NCBI GenBank assembly: GCA_945872775.1
Contig: CAMCBC010000005.1
Location: 1 to 38,004, forward strand
Direction of reading: 5' to 3'
DNA length: 38,004 bases
DNA from: Spirosoma fluviale
GTDB lineage: Bacteria > Bacteroidota > Bacteroidia > Cytophagales > Cyclobacteriaceae
Shown here: piece after piece, positions 8,414 through 17,756 of the stretch
How positions within the stretch are numbered: position 1 is the first letter of the stretch
How the letters are laid out: every line of letters starts with the position of its first letter
Position numbers and translations under genes: made by a program
Notes under the pieces: generated by a model
Told to the model about the DNA's origin: nothing
The model's input: the letters and a program-made list of their open reading frames with translations, nothing else
Databases searched by the model: none

Positions 8414-9541
8414 ATGTTTAATAAAAAGAAAACATCGCATGTAATTTTAATGATTTTCCTAATTGGTATATTAATTTCAGGATTTGCTTTTTCATATACA
8501 ATATCCAGTTTCATAAAGGATATGGCCACCAATGTGAGCAAAAATATGAAAGACACCATGGATCCTAAAGTTCCAGATTCAGGTAAAACTGTCTCAGATA
8601 GTTTTTTAATACCACCAAGTTCAAAAAAAGTTGTAATTGGAACCTATCTAGAAAGAATTGAAGACCTAAATATTAAAGAATCTTATTGGACTTATGAATT
8701 TTATTTGTGGTTTAAATGGAATCCAAATGAGATCGACTTTTTAGGGGAAAAAAGTTTAGCACACCAAAATGAACTTCCATTTACGGTAATTAACGGAGAA
8801 ATTTTAAAAACTGATTTGGTTGACCGATACACAGACTCAATTAACAAGGTTGAATACATTCAATATTACGTAAAAGCAAAAAGTACCCAATTTTTTGATG
8901 TTTCTCTGTATCCAATTGATCAACATAATTTGATTATACCGATTGAACATAAATGGATTGATAGAAAAAATCTATATTTTGAACCAGACACCAAAGATTC
9001 TAAAGTAAGCTCAAGAGTAATGGTAAATGGTTATGAAAAAGACAATAGTGTTAAAATGATCGAAAAGCCCCATGCTTATAAATCAGCGAGAGGAAATCCA
9101 AAATTCTCTGCTGACTATAAAGTGGATTTTTCTCAATACAGAATGGCAGTTAGAATCTACAAGGGTGGAATATCTGTAATTTTAAAACTATTTTTGATTT
9201 TATATATCGCTGTATTGGTAACCTTCATAGCTCCATTTGCACCAGATCCAAGTAGATACACAGTTGGTGCACTATTCACAGCAGCAGGGGGTAGTTATAT
9301 TCTAGCTTCAAAATTACCATCCACAAATGTTTTTTCCTTAGCAGAAATTATCAATGCATTTTGCATTGTTTTAATAGTTGCCATGATCGCAATTTTAGGT
9401 ATTTTACCTTCATTAATATTTAAAGATGGTGTTATAGATTCATTCGAAAAAAAGATGATTAGGGTAATTAATTTAGTTATGTTTATATTTTTCATACTAA
9501 TCAATTCCTCATTAATCTACTTCGCTTTAAGCTATTCGTAA
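8414..9541 (+). CDS. Putative pentameric ligand-gated ion channel (Cys-loop receptor superfamily), divergent
   Basis: A 375-residue protein with the layout of a prokaryotic pLGIC. It has an N-terminal hydrophobic segment (about 9-33), a mostly beta extracellular domain (about 70-248) and four C-terminal membrane helices: M1 about 252-275, M2 281-302, M3 308-336 and M4 350-372. Within the extracellular domain, ESYWTYEFYLWFKW resembles the conserved beta-2 strand with its Trp, and FFDVSLYPIDQHNLIIPIEH (160-179) has the YPxD pattern of the signature loop, without Cys as in other bacterial members. M2 opens with an Arg (SRYTVGALF), and the M2-M3 link reads KLPSTNVFSLAEI, as in this superfamily. 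M1 lacks the usual Pro and M2 contains a Gly-Gly, so the pore is atypical. The gene is more AT-rich than its neighbours and stands alone between two terminators, suggesting acquisition by transfer. The assignment comes from pattern reading only; ligand and ion are unknown. Confidence 0.6.
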   Translation: MFNKKKTSHVILMIFLIGILISGFAFSYTISSFIKDMATNVSKNMKDTMDPKVPDSGKTVSDSFLIPPSSKKVVIGTYLERIEDLNIKESYWTYEFYLWFKWNPNEIDFLGEKSLAHQNELPFTVINGEILKTDLVDRYTDSINKVEYIQYYVKAKSTQFFDVSLYPIDQHNLIIPIEHKWIDRKNLYFEPDTKDSKVSSRVMVNGYEKDNSVKMIEKPHAYKSARGNPKFSADYKVDFSQYRMAVRIYKGGISVILKLFLILYIAVLVTFIAPFAPDPSRYTVGALFTAAGGSYILASKLPSTNVFSLAEIINAFCIVLIVAMIAILGILPSLIFKDGVIDSFEKKMIRVINLVMFIFFILINSSLIYFALSYS

Positions 9542-9587
9542 TTTCAAAAGGGACCATAATTCATGTAAATCAAATTTCATTTGGATT

Positions 9588-9614
9588 AAAAACCGCCTTG
9601 TGCGGTTTTTTTTT
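9588..9614 (+). terminator. Rho-independent terminator after the channel-like gene
   Basis: AAAAACCGC (9588-9596) pairs with GCGGTTTTT (9602-9610) around a five-base loop CTTGT, with the T run reaching 9614. It lies 46 bases past the stop codon at 9541. Confidence 0.85.
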
Positions 9615-9687
9615 GTTGTTTTGTGTACCAAATTCCCTGCTTCACCCTTCCTAGATTGGTGAACTTCATTCGTCCATCATTATTTCT

Positions 9688-11067
9688 ATGACCTGGCAAC
9701 TGATTAAAGATGCCCTTTCAGGTAAGGAGCAAGACTTTACCCGTCTTCCTTTGAAGACAGCCATATTTATTCTTGCCCTTCCCATGATCTTGGAAATGAT
9801 GATGGAGTCATCATTTGCCATTGTGGACCTATTTTTTGTGGCACAACTTGGGGAATACGCCATTGCTACGGTAGGATTGACCGAGTCGGTTATTGTGTTG
9901 ACTTATGCGCTGGGTTTTGGCTTGAGCATGGCTGCAACCGCCCTTGTGTCTCGGAGATTTGGGGAAAAAAATTACTCTGACGCAGGTTCAGCAACTTTCC
10001 AATTGTTAGTGATTGGGGCCTTAATTTCCATTGTGCTCGGGGTCTTGGGTTGGTTGTATGCAGCAGACCTACTCCGATTGATGGGTGCCGACGAACAACT
10101 CATTGAATCAGGGTCAAATTATGCCAAAATTGTATTTGCAGGGAATACGGCTATTCTTTTGCTTTTTTTATGCAATGGAGCTTTCCGAGGTGCAGGTCAA
10201 GCGCACCATGCGATGCGTTCCTTAATGATTGCGAATGGGCTCAACATTGTATTGGATCCCTTGTTGATTTTTGGAATTGGCTCTTGGGATGGGTATGGGT
10301 TAGATGGAGCGGCTATTGCCACTACTTTTGGTAGAAGCATGGGAGTTGTTTACCAGTTTTACCACCTATTCAATGGAAAGCACAAACTCAAAATCCTCAA
10401 GGAAAACATTGCGTTAAGCTGGGAGACGGTCAAAAAAATCGTTGAATTATCCTTGGGAGGAATGGGACAATCCTTGATCGATTCCTTATCCTGGGTAGCC
10501 TTGACTCGAATGAATGCGGAATTTGGTTCGGCGGCTTTGGCGGGCTATACCATTGCATTTCGGATTTTGATCTTCACCATTTTACCTGCCTGGGGATTAT
10601 CTGGTGCAGCGGCAACTTTGGTTGGGCAAAATCTTGGCGCCATGAAAACAAAGCGAGCCGAATTAGCCGTATGGCTGACAGTTCGTTACAATGTGATCTT
10701 CATGGCATCGGTTACGGGAATTTACCTGATTTTCAGCAAGCAATTGGTTGGATTGTTTACCAGTATTCCGGAGGTCGGTGAAGTGGCTGCTCAGGGCTTG
10801 TGGGTGATTGCGCTAGGCTACGTTTTTTTTGCGATTGGGATGGTGCTTACCCAAGCATTTAATGGAGCAGGAGACACCAAGACCCCCGCTTGGATCAATG
10901 CCGTAGTATTGCTGGGTGTCGAAGTTCCAATGGCTTACTTGCTCGCTTTTCCTCTAGAATTGGGCTATTTGGGTATATTTATTGCCATTGCAACCTGCCA
11001 TTCTCTGCATGCGCTTGTTGCGCTTTACTTTTTCAGAAAAGGGAAATGGAAATTGAACAAGGTTTAA
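9688..11067 (+). CDS. MATE family multidrug/toxin efflux transporter
   Basis: A cation-coupled inner-membrane antiporter, 459 residues and full length for MatE proteins. Two homologous bundles of six helices can be followed. The first half opens with PLKTAIFILALPMILEMMME and the second with IVELSLGGMGQSLIDSLSW; each is followed by the VGLTESVIV- or ALAGYTIAF-type helix 2. Motifs such as ALVSRRFGEKN and ATLVGQNLGAMKTKRAE after the third helix of each half are typical, as is FNGAGDTKTPAWIN near the end. It is a single gene converging on the PLP-enzyme gene. Substrates could be cationic drugs, dyes or metabolites. No dedicated regulator is adjacent. Confidence 0.93.
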   Translation: MTWQLIKDALSGKEQDFTRLPLKTAIFILALPMILEMMMESSFAIVDLFFVAQLGEYAIATVGLTESVIVLTYALGFGLSMAATALVSRRFGEKNYSDAGSATFQLLVIGALISIVLGVLGWLYAADLLRLMGADEQLIESGSNYAKIVFAGNTAILLLFLCNGAFRGAGQAHHAMRSLMIANGLNIVLDPLLIFGIGSWDGYGLDGAAIATTFGRSMGVVYQFYHLFNGKHKLKILKENIALSWETVKKIVELSLGGMGQSLIDSLSWVALTRMNAEFGSAALAGYTIAFRILIFTILPAWGLSGAAATLVGQNLGAMKTKRAELAVWLTVRYNVIFMASVTGIYLIFSKQLVGLFTSIPEVGEVAAQGLWVIALGYVFFAIGMVLTQAFNGAGDTKTPAWINAVVLLGVEVPMAYLLAFPLELGYLGIFIAIATCHSLHALVALYFFRKGKWKLNKV

Positions 11068-11117
11068 ATCCTTGATGATTTTTGAGGGGCTTCTAACAGA
11101 TTTGAATCAAGGGTAAA

Positions 11118-12221
11118 TTACCGCGCTCCTTCAGCATGGTCTACCACTTGGCCATCCAAACTCAAGTAGCTCCCCATGCAATCTGCCGTCATGCAGGAAT
11201 GCACAGGCAAGATCCCTAGCAAATCACCCACTTGCACGGATGCCAATAGCTCGTCCGAAGCCTGAACGATCCCATGTTCCTGGGAAATGCTTTTCACGAA
11301 GGAACGGTGGCTTGGAATGCTCCAGCTTTTCTCGTGCAGCATGACAATCTCCCCGAAATTTTTGCTTCCGTCTTCGTTGATCAGGACATCTTTTGCCAAG
11401 TGAACTCCTCCACCATGAATGAGGATCTCCTTTCGATCTTTTCGAATGTCTACTACTGGTACTGCTAAGCAAACGGCAATGTCTTCTTTGGTGCAGCTGC
11501 CTAACTGCACTTGCATCAGATCAAAAAACACAAAATTTCCAGGGCCCAATTCATCAACCTCTCCAAATTCACTTCGAACGGCACATCCCGGCGTATCGCC
11601 TAGGCGAGTCACTAAGTTGGGGTAGCGATGCAGGTACTTTGCTTTCATTTTGGCAAGTGCCTCTTGACTTTCCAAATGGATTTTACCCGTGTCTTTTCCG
11701 TAATAGGTATGCCCAGGATGGATGTAAAAGCCTTTAAATTTTAAGAATTCACTTCCATCCGCTTGGCTTAAAATCGCTTCCAGCTCAGCTTCTTGGGTCT
11801 CTTGAATGCCTGTTCGCCCATAGCCTGCATCCAGTTCCACAAAGAATTCCACCTTTTCGGTCAGACCCTCAGCAAGCGCTTTTGCCGTAGCTGCATTGAC
11901 TACTTGTACCGAAATCCCTTGCTTTGCTGCGATTCGATTGAGTCTTGGGATTTCACGGATATTGAAAGGAAAAGCGATGTGAATGGAATCCCAGCCTTGA
12001 CCGCAGAGGTATTCGGCTAAGGATATGGAGGAAGCTGTTACCTCCTGGATGCCGTACTCTTTTGCCCAATTCCCAATGGTACGGGATTGGGCAGTTTTCC
12101 AGTGAGGAACCAACTTTTTACCGAGTGCCTGTACTTTATTGGCCATCTTTTTTAGATTGGCTCGGGTGATTTTTTCGTCGATAAGGAGGGTAGGAGATGC
12201 GATCTGCTCGAGGTAGGACAT
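11118..12221 (-). CDS. D-serine dehydratase/D-threonine aldolase-like PLP enzyme (alanine racemase fold type III)
   Basis: A fold-type III PLP enzyme of 367 residues that acts on D-hydroxy amino acids. The N-terminal alanine-racemase-like barrel carries the PLP Lys in VPHWKTAQ (K42; family form RPHxKTHK). FFVELDAGYGRTGI and FYIHPGHTYY follow along the barrel. The C-terminal beta domain ends with PVHSCMTADCMG, where H341 and C343 fit the zinc-binding HxC pair of D-serine dehydratase and D-threonine aldolase. Which substrate is used (D-Ser, D-Thr, or 3-hydroxyaspartate) cannot be settled from sequence. The start ATG at 12221 gives a natural N-terminus (MSYLEQIASPTLLIDE). A weak stem, CCTTGAT with ATCAAGG (11070-11112), lies between this gene and the converging MATE gene. 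Confidence 0.85.
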   Translation of the reverse strand: MSYLEQIASPTLLIDEKITRANLKKMANKVQALGKKLVPHWKTAQSRTIGNWAKEYGIQEVTASSISLAEYLCGQGWDSIHIAFPFNIREIPRLNRIAAKQGISVQVVNAATAKALAEGLTEKVEFFVELDAGYGRTGIQETQEAELEAILSQADGSEFLKFKGFYIHPGHTYYGKDTGKIHLESQEALAKMKAKYLHRYPNLVTRLGDTPGCAVRSEFGEVDELGPGNFVFFDLMQVQLGSCTKEDIAVCLAVPVVDIRKDRKEILIHGGGVHLAKDVLINEDGSKNFGEIVMLHEKSWSIPSHRSFVKSISQEHGIVQASDELLASVQVGDLLGILPVHSCMTADCMGSYLSLDGQVVDHAEGAR

Positions 12222-12373
12222 GGAGATGGGGTTCTAAAAACGAATATAAAAAGAATCTTCCGTATTCATTTCCCACAAACTAGAATCCAACTAGCGTAAA
12301 AAATCATCCCAAATACCAGGCAAAGCTTTTTGTCAAAAACGCAAATACCCGTGCATAAGCCAGTCAATTCTAT

Positions 12374-12381
12374 TAAATTTG
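12374..12381 (+). promoter_or_regulatory. Putative -7 promoter element for alaS
   Basis: TAAATTTG matches TAnnTTTG. It would start transcription near 12388, leaving a leader of about 60 bases before alaS. No good -33 element is seen at the right spacing. Confidence 0.4.
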
Positions 12382-12450
12382 TGGCTTGCATTTGTATTTA
12401 TTTCACAGATGTACTCCAACTAGTTTTAGCCACTGTACCGACAATCTTCC

Positions 12451-15075
12451 ATGGAAGCCAAAAAAATCAGAAGTACGTATATCGAGTTTTTCCAATCCAA
12501 GCAGCATCAGTACGTTCCTTCTTCTCCCATTGTAGTTAAAAACGATCCCACGTTGATGTTTACCAACGCGGGGATGAATCAATTCAAAGATGCTTTTTTA
12601 GGCAATGAGGTGGCCAAATTCCCCCGAGTAGCCAATTCTCAAAAATGTCTTCGAGTAAGTGGGAAGCACAACGATTTGGAGGAAGTGGGGGTAGATACCT
12701 ACCACCACACCATGTTTGAAATGTTGGGGAACTGGTCTTTTGGAGATTATTTCAAAAAAGAAGCCATAGAATGGGCTTGGGAACTGTTGACCGATGTTTA
12801 CAAGTTGCCCAAAGACCTATTATACGTATCCGTATTCCAAGGAGATGCTGGAGACAATCTAGCCAAGGACCAAGAGGCCTATGACCTATGGAAAAATATA
12901 GTGGCAGAGGATCGCATCATCATGGGTTCAAAGAAGGATAACTTCTGGGAAATGGGAGATACCGGTCCTTGTGGTCCTTGCTCCGAGATCCATGTTGACT
13001 TACGGTCAGCTTCTGAAAGAGCTGCTATTCCAGGTCGTGAGTTGGTCAACAACGACCACCCGCAGGTGATTGAGATTTGGAACTTGGTATTTATGCAGTT
13101 CAATCGTCTATCTGACGGAAGTTTGAAACCACTTCCTGCTACGCATGTGGATACAGGAATGGGCTTTGAGCGTTTGGTACGAGCGATTCAACACAAATCC
13201 TCCAACTACGATACCGATTTGTTTATGCCTTTTATCGCTGCATTGGAGCGTAAATCAAGCAAATCTTATGGTAAAGACGAGCCTACAGACATTGCCTTCC
13301 GGGTAATTGTAGATCACATCCGAGCGATATCTTTTACCATTGCCGATGGACAAATTCCATCCAACAACAAGGCGGGCTATGTGATCCGAAGAATTTTAAG
13401 AAGAGCAGTGCGTTACGGATATACCTTCCTAGGTTTCCAAAAGCCATTTTTATTTGAATTGACACCGCTGATCGCTGAGAATTTTGGAGATATTTTTCCA
13501 GAAGTTCGTGCGCAGCAGGAATTTATTGCCAAGGTTATTCAAGAGGAAGAGGCTTCTTTCTTGCGTACGCTGGACAATGGACTTCGGATGTTGGATGGCA
13601 TCAAGGTAGATTTACTAGCCACCAACCAGCAGGTGATCTCTGGAAAGACTGCCTTTGAGTTGTACGATACCTACGGATTCCCATTAGATCTCACGTCCCT
13701 CATCGCCCGTGAAAATGGATTTTCAGTCGATGAAATAGGCTTTGCAGAAGAAATGGAGAAGCAAAAGACCCGTTCCCGAGCTGCTTCTGAGCAAGATACC
13801 GGAGATTGGGTGATGGTGCAAGAGGATTCAGGAGTGGAATTTGTCGGGTACGACATGCTGGATACCTATTCGCACATTGTTAAATACCGTACCATTACCG
13901 ACAAAAAAGGTGATCGATTCCAACTGGTATTGGATCGAACACCATTTTATGCAGAGAGTGGGGGGCAAATCGGAGATACAGGTTGGTTGAAGACCGATGC
14001 GGAACAAATTCGTGTTTTGGATACCAAAAAAGAGAATGACTTGATTGTTCATTTTGTAGAGAAACTTCCTCAGCATCCTGAAGCGCAGTTTTTTGCCGTG
14101 GTGGATCGGGAGAAGCGTCAGCTCATCATGAACAACCATACTGCCACGCACCTGCTTCAATCTGCGCTCAAGTCCGTATTAGGGGAGCACATCCAACAGC
14201 GTGGATCTTTGGTCAATGAGCATCTGCTTCGCTTTGATTTTTCCCACTTTGGGAAGATGACTGAAGAAGAGATCGCGCAAGTGGAGGCCATTGTTAATGC
14301 CAAAGTGCGTGAAAATATCTCCTTGATCGAGCAGCGCAATGTGCCTATTGAAGATGCTAAAAAGCTAGGTGCGACAGCCTTATTTGGGGAAAAATACGGG
14401 GATTTTGTTCGAGTGATCACGTTTGATCAAGATTTTTCAGTGGAACTTTGTGGAGGTACTCACGTGTCCCAAACGAGCCAAATCGGATTATTTAAAATCA
14501 GCAGTGAAGGGTCCATTTCCTCTGGAGTTCGTCGTATTGAAGCGATCACTTCCACGGCTGCTGAGCAGTATTTGCGTGAGCAGGAAGCCTTGGTGAAGGA
14601 AATTCAGGAGCTGCTAAAGAATCCAAGAGATCTGGTCAAAGCGGTGGAATCCTTGGTTCAAGAGCGAAACGACTTGAGAAAAGAACTGGAGCAGTTGCAA
14701 TTGGAAAAGTCCGCGGGCATCAAGGAGCAGCTAAAGGGACAGTTTGTACAGAAAGATAGCATGCAAGTATTGATTGCTGCAGTAACACTTCCCAATGCCG
14801 ACTTTTTGAAGAAGTTGGTGTATGAATTGAAAAATGAGGTGGCGAATGCCTGTATCGTGTTGGCAGCAACCATAGAGGACAAGCCTCAGGTCGCAGTCTT
14901 TATTGATGAGTCCTTGTTGGAGGCAACTGGCTTGCATGCAGGAAACCTCGTTCGTGAACTTGCCAAAGAAATCCAAGGTGGAGGAGGAGGGCAGCCCTTC
15001 TTTGCAACTGCTGGAGGGAAGGACCTTGCTGGTTTGCCCCAGGTGGTTGCCAAAGCGAAGTCTATTTTATTGTAA
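12451..15075 (+). CDS. alaS: Alanine--tRNA ligase
   Basis: Charges tRNA-Ala in the cytoplasm. At 874 residues it is full length. The class II catalytic domain comes first (FFQSKQHQYVPSSPIV, then the motif 2 region NSQKCLRVSGKHNDLEEVG and GDTGPCGPCSEIH). It is followed by the tRNA-recognition helices, an editing domain with the zinc ligands HTATH (563-567) and CGGTH (667-671), and a C-Ala domain containing an RNDLRKELEQLQLEK coiled coil and a Gly-rich GGGGGQPFFATAGG. The start (MEAKKIRSTYIEFF) fits the family. gatB follows 17 bases downstream, so aminoacyl-tRNA functions are grouped and probably share a transcript. Confidence 0.98.
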   Translation: MEAKKIRSTYIEFFQSKQHQYVPSSPIVVKNDPTLMFTNAGMNQFKDAFLGNEVAKFPRVANSQKCLRVSGKHNDLEEVGVDTYHHTMFEMLGNWSFGDYFKKEAIEWAWELLTDVYKLPKDLLYVSVFQGDAGDNLAKDQEAYDLWKNIVAEDRIIMGSKKDNFWEMGDTGPCGPCSEIHVDLRSASERAAIPGRELVNNDHPQVIEIWNLVFMQFNRLSDGSLKPLPATHVDTGMGFERLVRAIQHKSSNYDTDLFMPFIAALERKSSKSYGKDEPTDIAFRVIVDHIRAISFTIADGQIPSNNKAGYVIRRILRRAVRYGYTFLGFQKPFLFELTPLIAENFGDIFPEVRAQQEFIAKVIQEEEASFLRTLDNGLRMLDGIKVDLLATNQQVISGKTAFELYDTYGFPLDLTSLIARENGFSVDEIGFAEEMEKQKTRSRAASEQDTGDWVMVQEDSGVEFVGYDMLDTYSHIVKYRTITDKKGDRFQLVLDRTPFYAESGGQIGDTGWLKTDAEQIRVLDTKKENDLIVHFVEKLPQHPEAQFFAVVDREKRQLIMNNHTATHLLQSALKSVLGEHIQQRGSLVNEHLLRFDFSHFGKMTEEEIAQVEAIVNAKVRENISLIEQRNVPIEDAKKLGATALFGEKYGDFVRVITFDQDFSVELCGGTHVSQTSQIGLFKISSEGSISSGVRRIEAITSTAAEQYLREQEALVKEIQELLKNPRDLVKAVESLVQERNDLRKELEQLQLEKSAGIKEQLKGQFVQKDSMQVLIAAVTLPNADFLKKLVYELKNEVANACIVLAATIEDKPQVAVFIDESLLEATGLHAGNLVRELAKEIQGGGGGQPFFATAGGKDLAGLPQVVAKAKSILL

Positions 15076-15092
15076 TTGAAAGTAGTAGCGTC

Positions 15093-16553
15093 ATGTTGTC
15101 CAAAGAACTTGCAGTTAAGTACCAATTGGTAGTAGGACTGGAAGTGCATGCGCAACTGGCAACTTCCAGTAAATTATTTGCTGAAGATGCGATTGGCTTC
15201 GGGGCAGATCCCAATACCCAGGTTTCTGTGATTTCTTTGGGACATCCTGGCACCCTCCCCAAACTCAATATGCGGGCAGTTGAATTTGCTGTAAGGATGG
15301 GTTTGGCCTGTGAGTGCAGGATCAACCGCCACTCAAGTTTTGATCGGAAGAATTATTTTTATCCAGACCTACCCAAGGGCTACCAAATCACACAGGACAA
15401 GGAGCCGATTTGCCTAGGGGGCAAGGTGCCACTCATTTTAGAGGATGGAAGTGAATTAGATGTTCAGCTGAATCGGATTCATTTGGAAGAGGATGCAGGG
15501 AAACTAATTCATGCTCCTGGAAAGGAAGAGAGTTGGGTGGATTTCAATCGTGCAGGAACGGCTTTAATTGAGATTGTGACCGAGCCTTGCCTTCGATCTT
15601 CCGAGGAGGCAGTTGCTTTTTTGAATGAAGTGAGAAAGCTGGTGATGTATTTGGGGATTTGTGATGGATCAATGGAAGAAGGGTCCCTGCGCTGCGATGC
15701 CAATGTATCGGTTAGACTTCGTGGAGCAGAAACACTTGGAAAGAAAGTGGAAGTCAAGAACATGAACTCTTTCCGCAATTTGGGTCGTGCCATTGATTAT
15801 GAATACGAGCGTCAAGTAGGTTTGCTCGAAGGGGGAACTGCCGTTATTTCTGAGACGCGCACCTTTGATGCGGATGGGGGTTGTACTAGCAGTATGCGAA
15901 CCAAGGAAGAACTGAACGATTACCGGTATTTTCCGGATCCTGACTTGCCTCCAGTTTTACTTACTGAAGAATGGATCGGATCGGTAAGCGTGCAGCTGCC
16001 TGCCTTGCCACATGCCTTGTATCGAAAATTTAGGGAAATCTATGGATTGCCGAGATACGATGCTGCCTTGCTCACAGAAAGTAAGGAGATGGCTCTCTTT
16101 TTTGATACGCTTTGCAGCAAGACTAGACACTACAAAGCAGCTTCCAATTGGATGATGGGACCAATGAAGTCACATGCAAATGAGACAGGTACTTCTTTCG
16201 CCGATTTTCCGCTGAAAGTGGAGGTAATTGCCCAGCTAATCGAATTGGTAGAGGAGGGGCAAGTTTCTTTCTCGGTTGCAGCTCAAAAGATTTATCCTGA
16301 ACTTATCATTAATCCAGGAGTTACACCTTTGGAAATTGCGCAGCGTCTCAACTTGATCCAAGAAAGTGATTCAAGCTACCTAAACCCATTGGCTAAGGAG
16401 GTGCTTCTCGAAAATCCAGAAAAGGTAAAAGAGTTTAAGTCTGGAAAAAAAGGACTTTTGGGATTGTTTATGGGTGAATTAATGAAAAAATCAGGGGGGA
16501 AGGCAGACCCAAAAGTTGCTTCCCGTATTTTCAGTGAATTGTTAGCGAATTAA
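15093..16553 (+). CDS. gatB: Aspartyl/glutamyl-tRNA(Asn/Gln) amidotransferase subunit B
   Basis: Subunit B of the GatCAB complex, which converts Glu-tRNA(Gln) and Asp-tRNA(Asn) to the amidated forms. At 486 residues it has normal length. The N-terminal catalytic cradle begins QLVVGLEVHAQLATSSKLF and contains the family landmarks SSFDRKNYFYPDLPKGYQIT, EEDAGK, RCDANVSVR and KVEVKNMNSFR. The C-terminal helical YqeY-like domain ends with ADPKVASRIFSELL and should bind tRNA. The usual signature FNRAGVPLLEI reads FNRAGTALIEI, a mild deviation. gatA and gatC are not in the window. The gene lies in a run with alaS and the downstream thioredoxin lipoprotein (three bases between stop and next ATG). Confidence 0.97.
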   Translation: MLSKELAVKYQLVVGLEVHAQLATSSKLFAEDAIGFGADPNTQVSVISLGHPGTLPKLNMRAVEFAVRMGLACECRINRHSSFDRKNYFYPDLPKGYQITQDKEPICLGGKVPLILEDGSELDVQLNRIHLEEDAGKLIHAPGKEESWVDFNRAGTALIEIVTEPCLRSSEEAVAFLNEVRKLVMYLGICDGSMEEGSLRCDANVSVRLRGAETLGKKVEVKNMNSFRNLGRAIDYEYERQVGLLEGGTAVISETRTFDADGGCTSSMRTKEELNDYRYFPDPDLPPVLLTEEWIGSVSVQLPALPHALYRKFREIYGLPRYDAALLTESKEMALFFDTLCSKTRHYKAASNWMMGPMKSHANETGTSFADFPLKVEVIAQLIELVEEGQVSFSVAAQKIYPELIINPGVTPLEIAQRLNLIQESDSSYLNPLAKEVLLENPEKVKEFKSGKKGLLGLFMGELMKKSGGKADPKVASRIFSELLAN

Positions 16554-16556
16554 ACT

Positions 16557-17669
16557 ATGAAAAAATCTATGTTCGGAATTTTATTGAGTGCCACCATGGC
16601 CTTGTTTTCCTGCGGAAATGCAGATTCTGCAGGGGGCAAAGTGGTCATCACAGGAAATCTACAAAATGCTCCAGATGGAGTTGTGGTACTTTCCCAATAT
16701 ACAGACAGTAGACCGAAGGTATTGGACACCTTGGAAATCAAGTCTAATGGAGACTTTACCTACGAAATTGACTCTATTGGTACTCCGACATTTTATGAAT
16801 TGAACCTGTATGGGCAGCGTGTAGTCAAACTGGCGCTATTCAAAGAAAATGTGGATGTAAAGTTTAATTTTTCGGACCCAAATAGCCTTCAAATCGAAGG
16901 TTCCCAAGACAGCAAAGAAATGCTGAAGCTGGAAAAGCTCATGGAAGGATACCAGGCTCAAGTCAATCAGCTCAATGAGCGTTACTACGAGGCAATGAGC
17001 AAAAACGATGCGGAGGTAATTCGCCAAGTCCAACTAGATGCCATGGCCTTGGAATCCCAACAAGTGGTAAGCGTGAAGGAGATGATTGAGAGTATGGGTA
17101 CTTCATTTGCTTCCTTGGCAGCTATTGGGCTTTTAAATCCACAAAATGATTTTCTCTTTATTGATGGATTGATCACCAAGCTGAATGAGAATTACCCAGG
17201 AACCGCTTCAATTCTTCAGATGAAGCAGCAGCTGGATGAATTGAGAGCATTGGCAGTGGGGCAGGTTGCTCCTGATATCGTCCTTCCTGATCCGAGTGGA
17301 AAGACAACCAAGTTATCAGATTTGAGAGGTAAGTATGTGCTGATTGATTTTTGGGCGGCTTGGTGCAAGCCTTGTAGACAGGAAAACCCAAATGTCGTTC
17401 GCTTGTATTCCCAATACAATGCGAAGGGATTCGAAGTCTTTGGAGTTTCCTTGGATCGCTCCCGTGAGGATTGGGTCAAAGCGATTGCAGACGATCAATT
17501 GAATTGGACTCAGGTTTCAGATTTGCTGTACTTCAACTCTGCTGCTGCTGAGTTGTACCAAATTCAAGCCATTCCTGCTACTTATTTGATTGATCCAGAT
17601 GGTAAAATCATTGCCAAGGATTTGAGAGGACCAAGCCTCGAGGCCAAGTTGGCAGAACTCTTCGATTGA
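16557..17669 (+). CDS. TlpA-like thioredoxin-fold lipoprotein (DUF4369 plus redoxin domain)
   Basis: An envelope thiol-disulfide oxidoreductase of 370 residues. The lipoprotein signal peptide ends at MALFSC (lipobox Cys19). Residues of about 28-120 form the beta-rich DUF4369-type domain common in Bacteroidota, then comes a helical linker (about 120-230), and finally a TlpA/AhpC-type thioredoxin domain with FWAAWCKPCRQENP (active-site C270 and C273) and the cis-Pro region QIQAIPATYLID. It probably keeps envelope proteins or c-type cytochrome Cys residues reduced. It begins three bases after gatB and is the last gene of that run. The specific partner is unknown. Confidence 0.9.
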   Translation: MKKSMFGILLSATMALFSCGNADSAGGKVVITGNLQNAPDGVVVLSQYTDSRPKVLDTLEIKSNGDFTYEIDSIGTPTFYELNLYGQRVVKLALFKENVDVKFNFSDPNSLQIEGSQDSKEMLKLEKLMEGYQAQVNQLNERYYEAMSKNDAEVIRQVQLDAMALESQQVVSVKEMIESMGTSFASLAAIGLLNPQNDFLFIDGLITKLNENYPGTASILQMKQQLDELRALAVGQVAPDIVLPDPSGKTTKLSDLRGKYVLIDFWAAWCKPCRQENPNVVRLYSQYNAKGFEVFGVSLDRSREDWVKAIADDQLNWTQVSDLLYFNSAAAELYQIQAIPATYLIDPDGKIIAKDLRGPSLEAKLAELFD

Positions 17670-17686
17670 GGAATTTTAAAAAATAA

Positions 17687-17756
17687 AAATCCTTCTATTC
17701 GAAACGATTCCATGCGGGTTAAAACCTAAATGGACTGGTTGCGAATGGAAGGATTT
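17687..17756 (+). terminator. Long imperfect stem-loop after the TlpA-like gene
   Basis: AAATCCTTCTATTCG (17687-17701) pairs with CGAATGGAAGGATTT (17742-17756) over 15 positions, one of them a G-U pair. The 40-base loop contains its own smaller pairing (CCAT with ATGG, GGT with ACC). A broken T stretch follows (TTTCTGTTTTA). It may end the alaS-gatB-tlpA transcript or act as an attenuator; it is not a canonical terminator. Confidence 0.5.
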
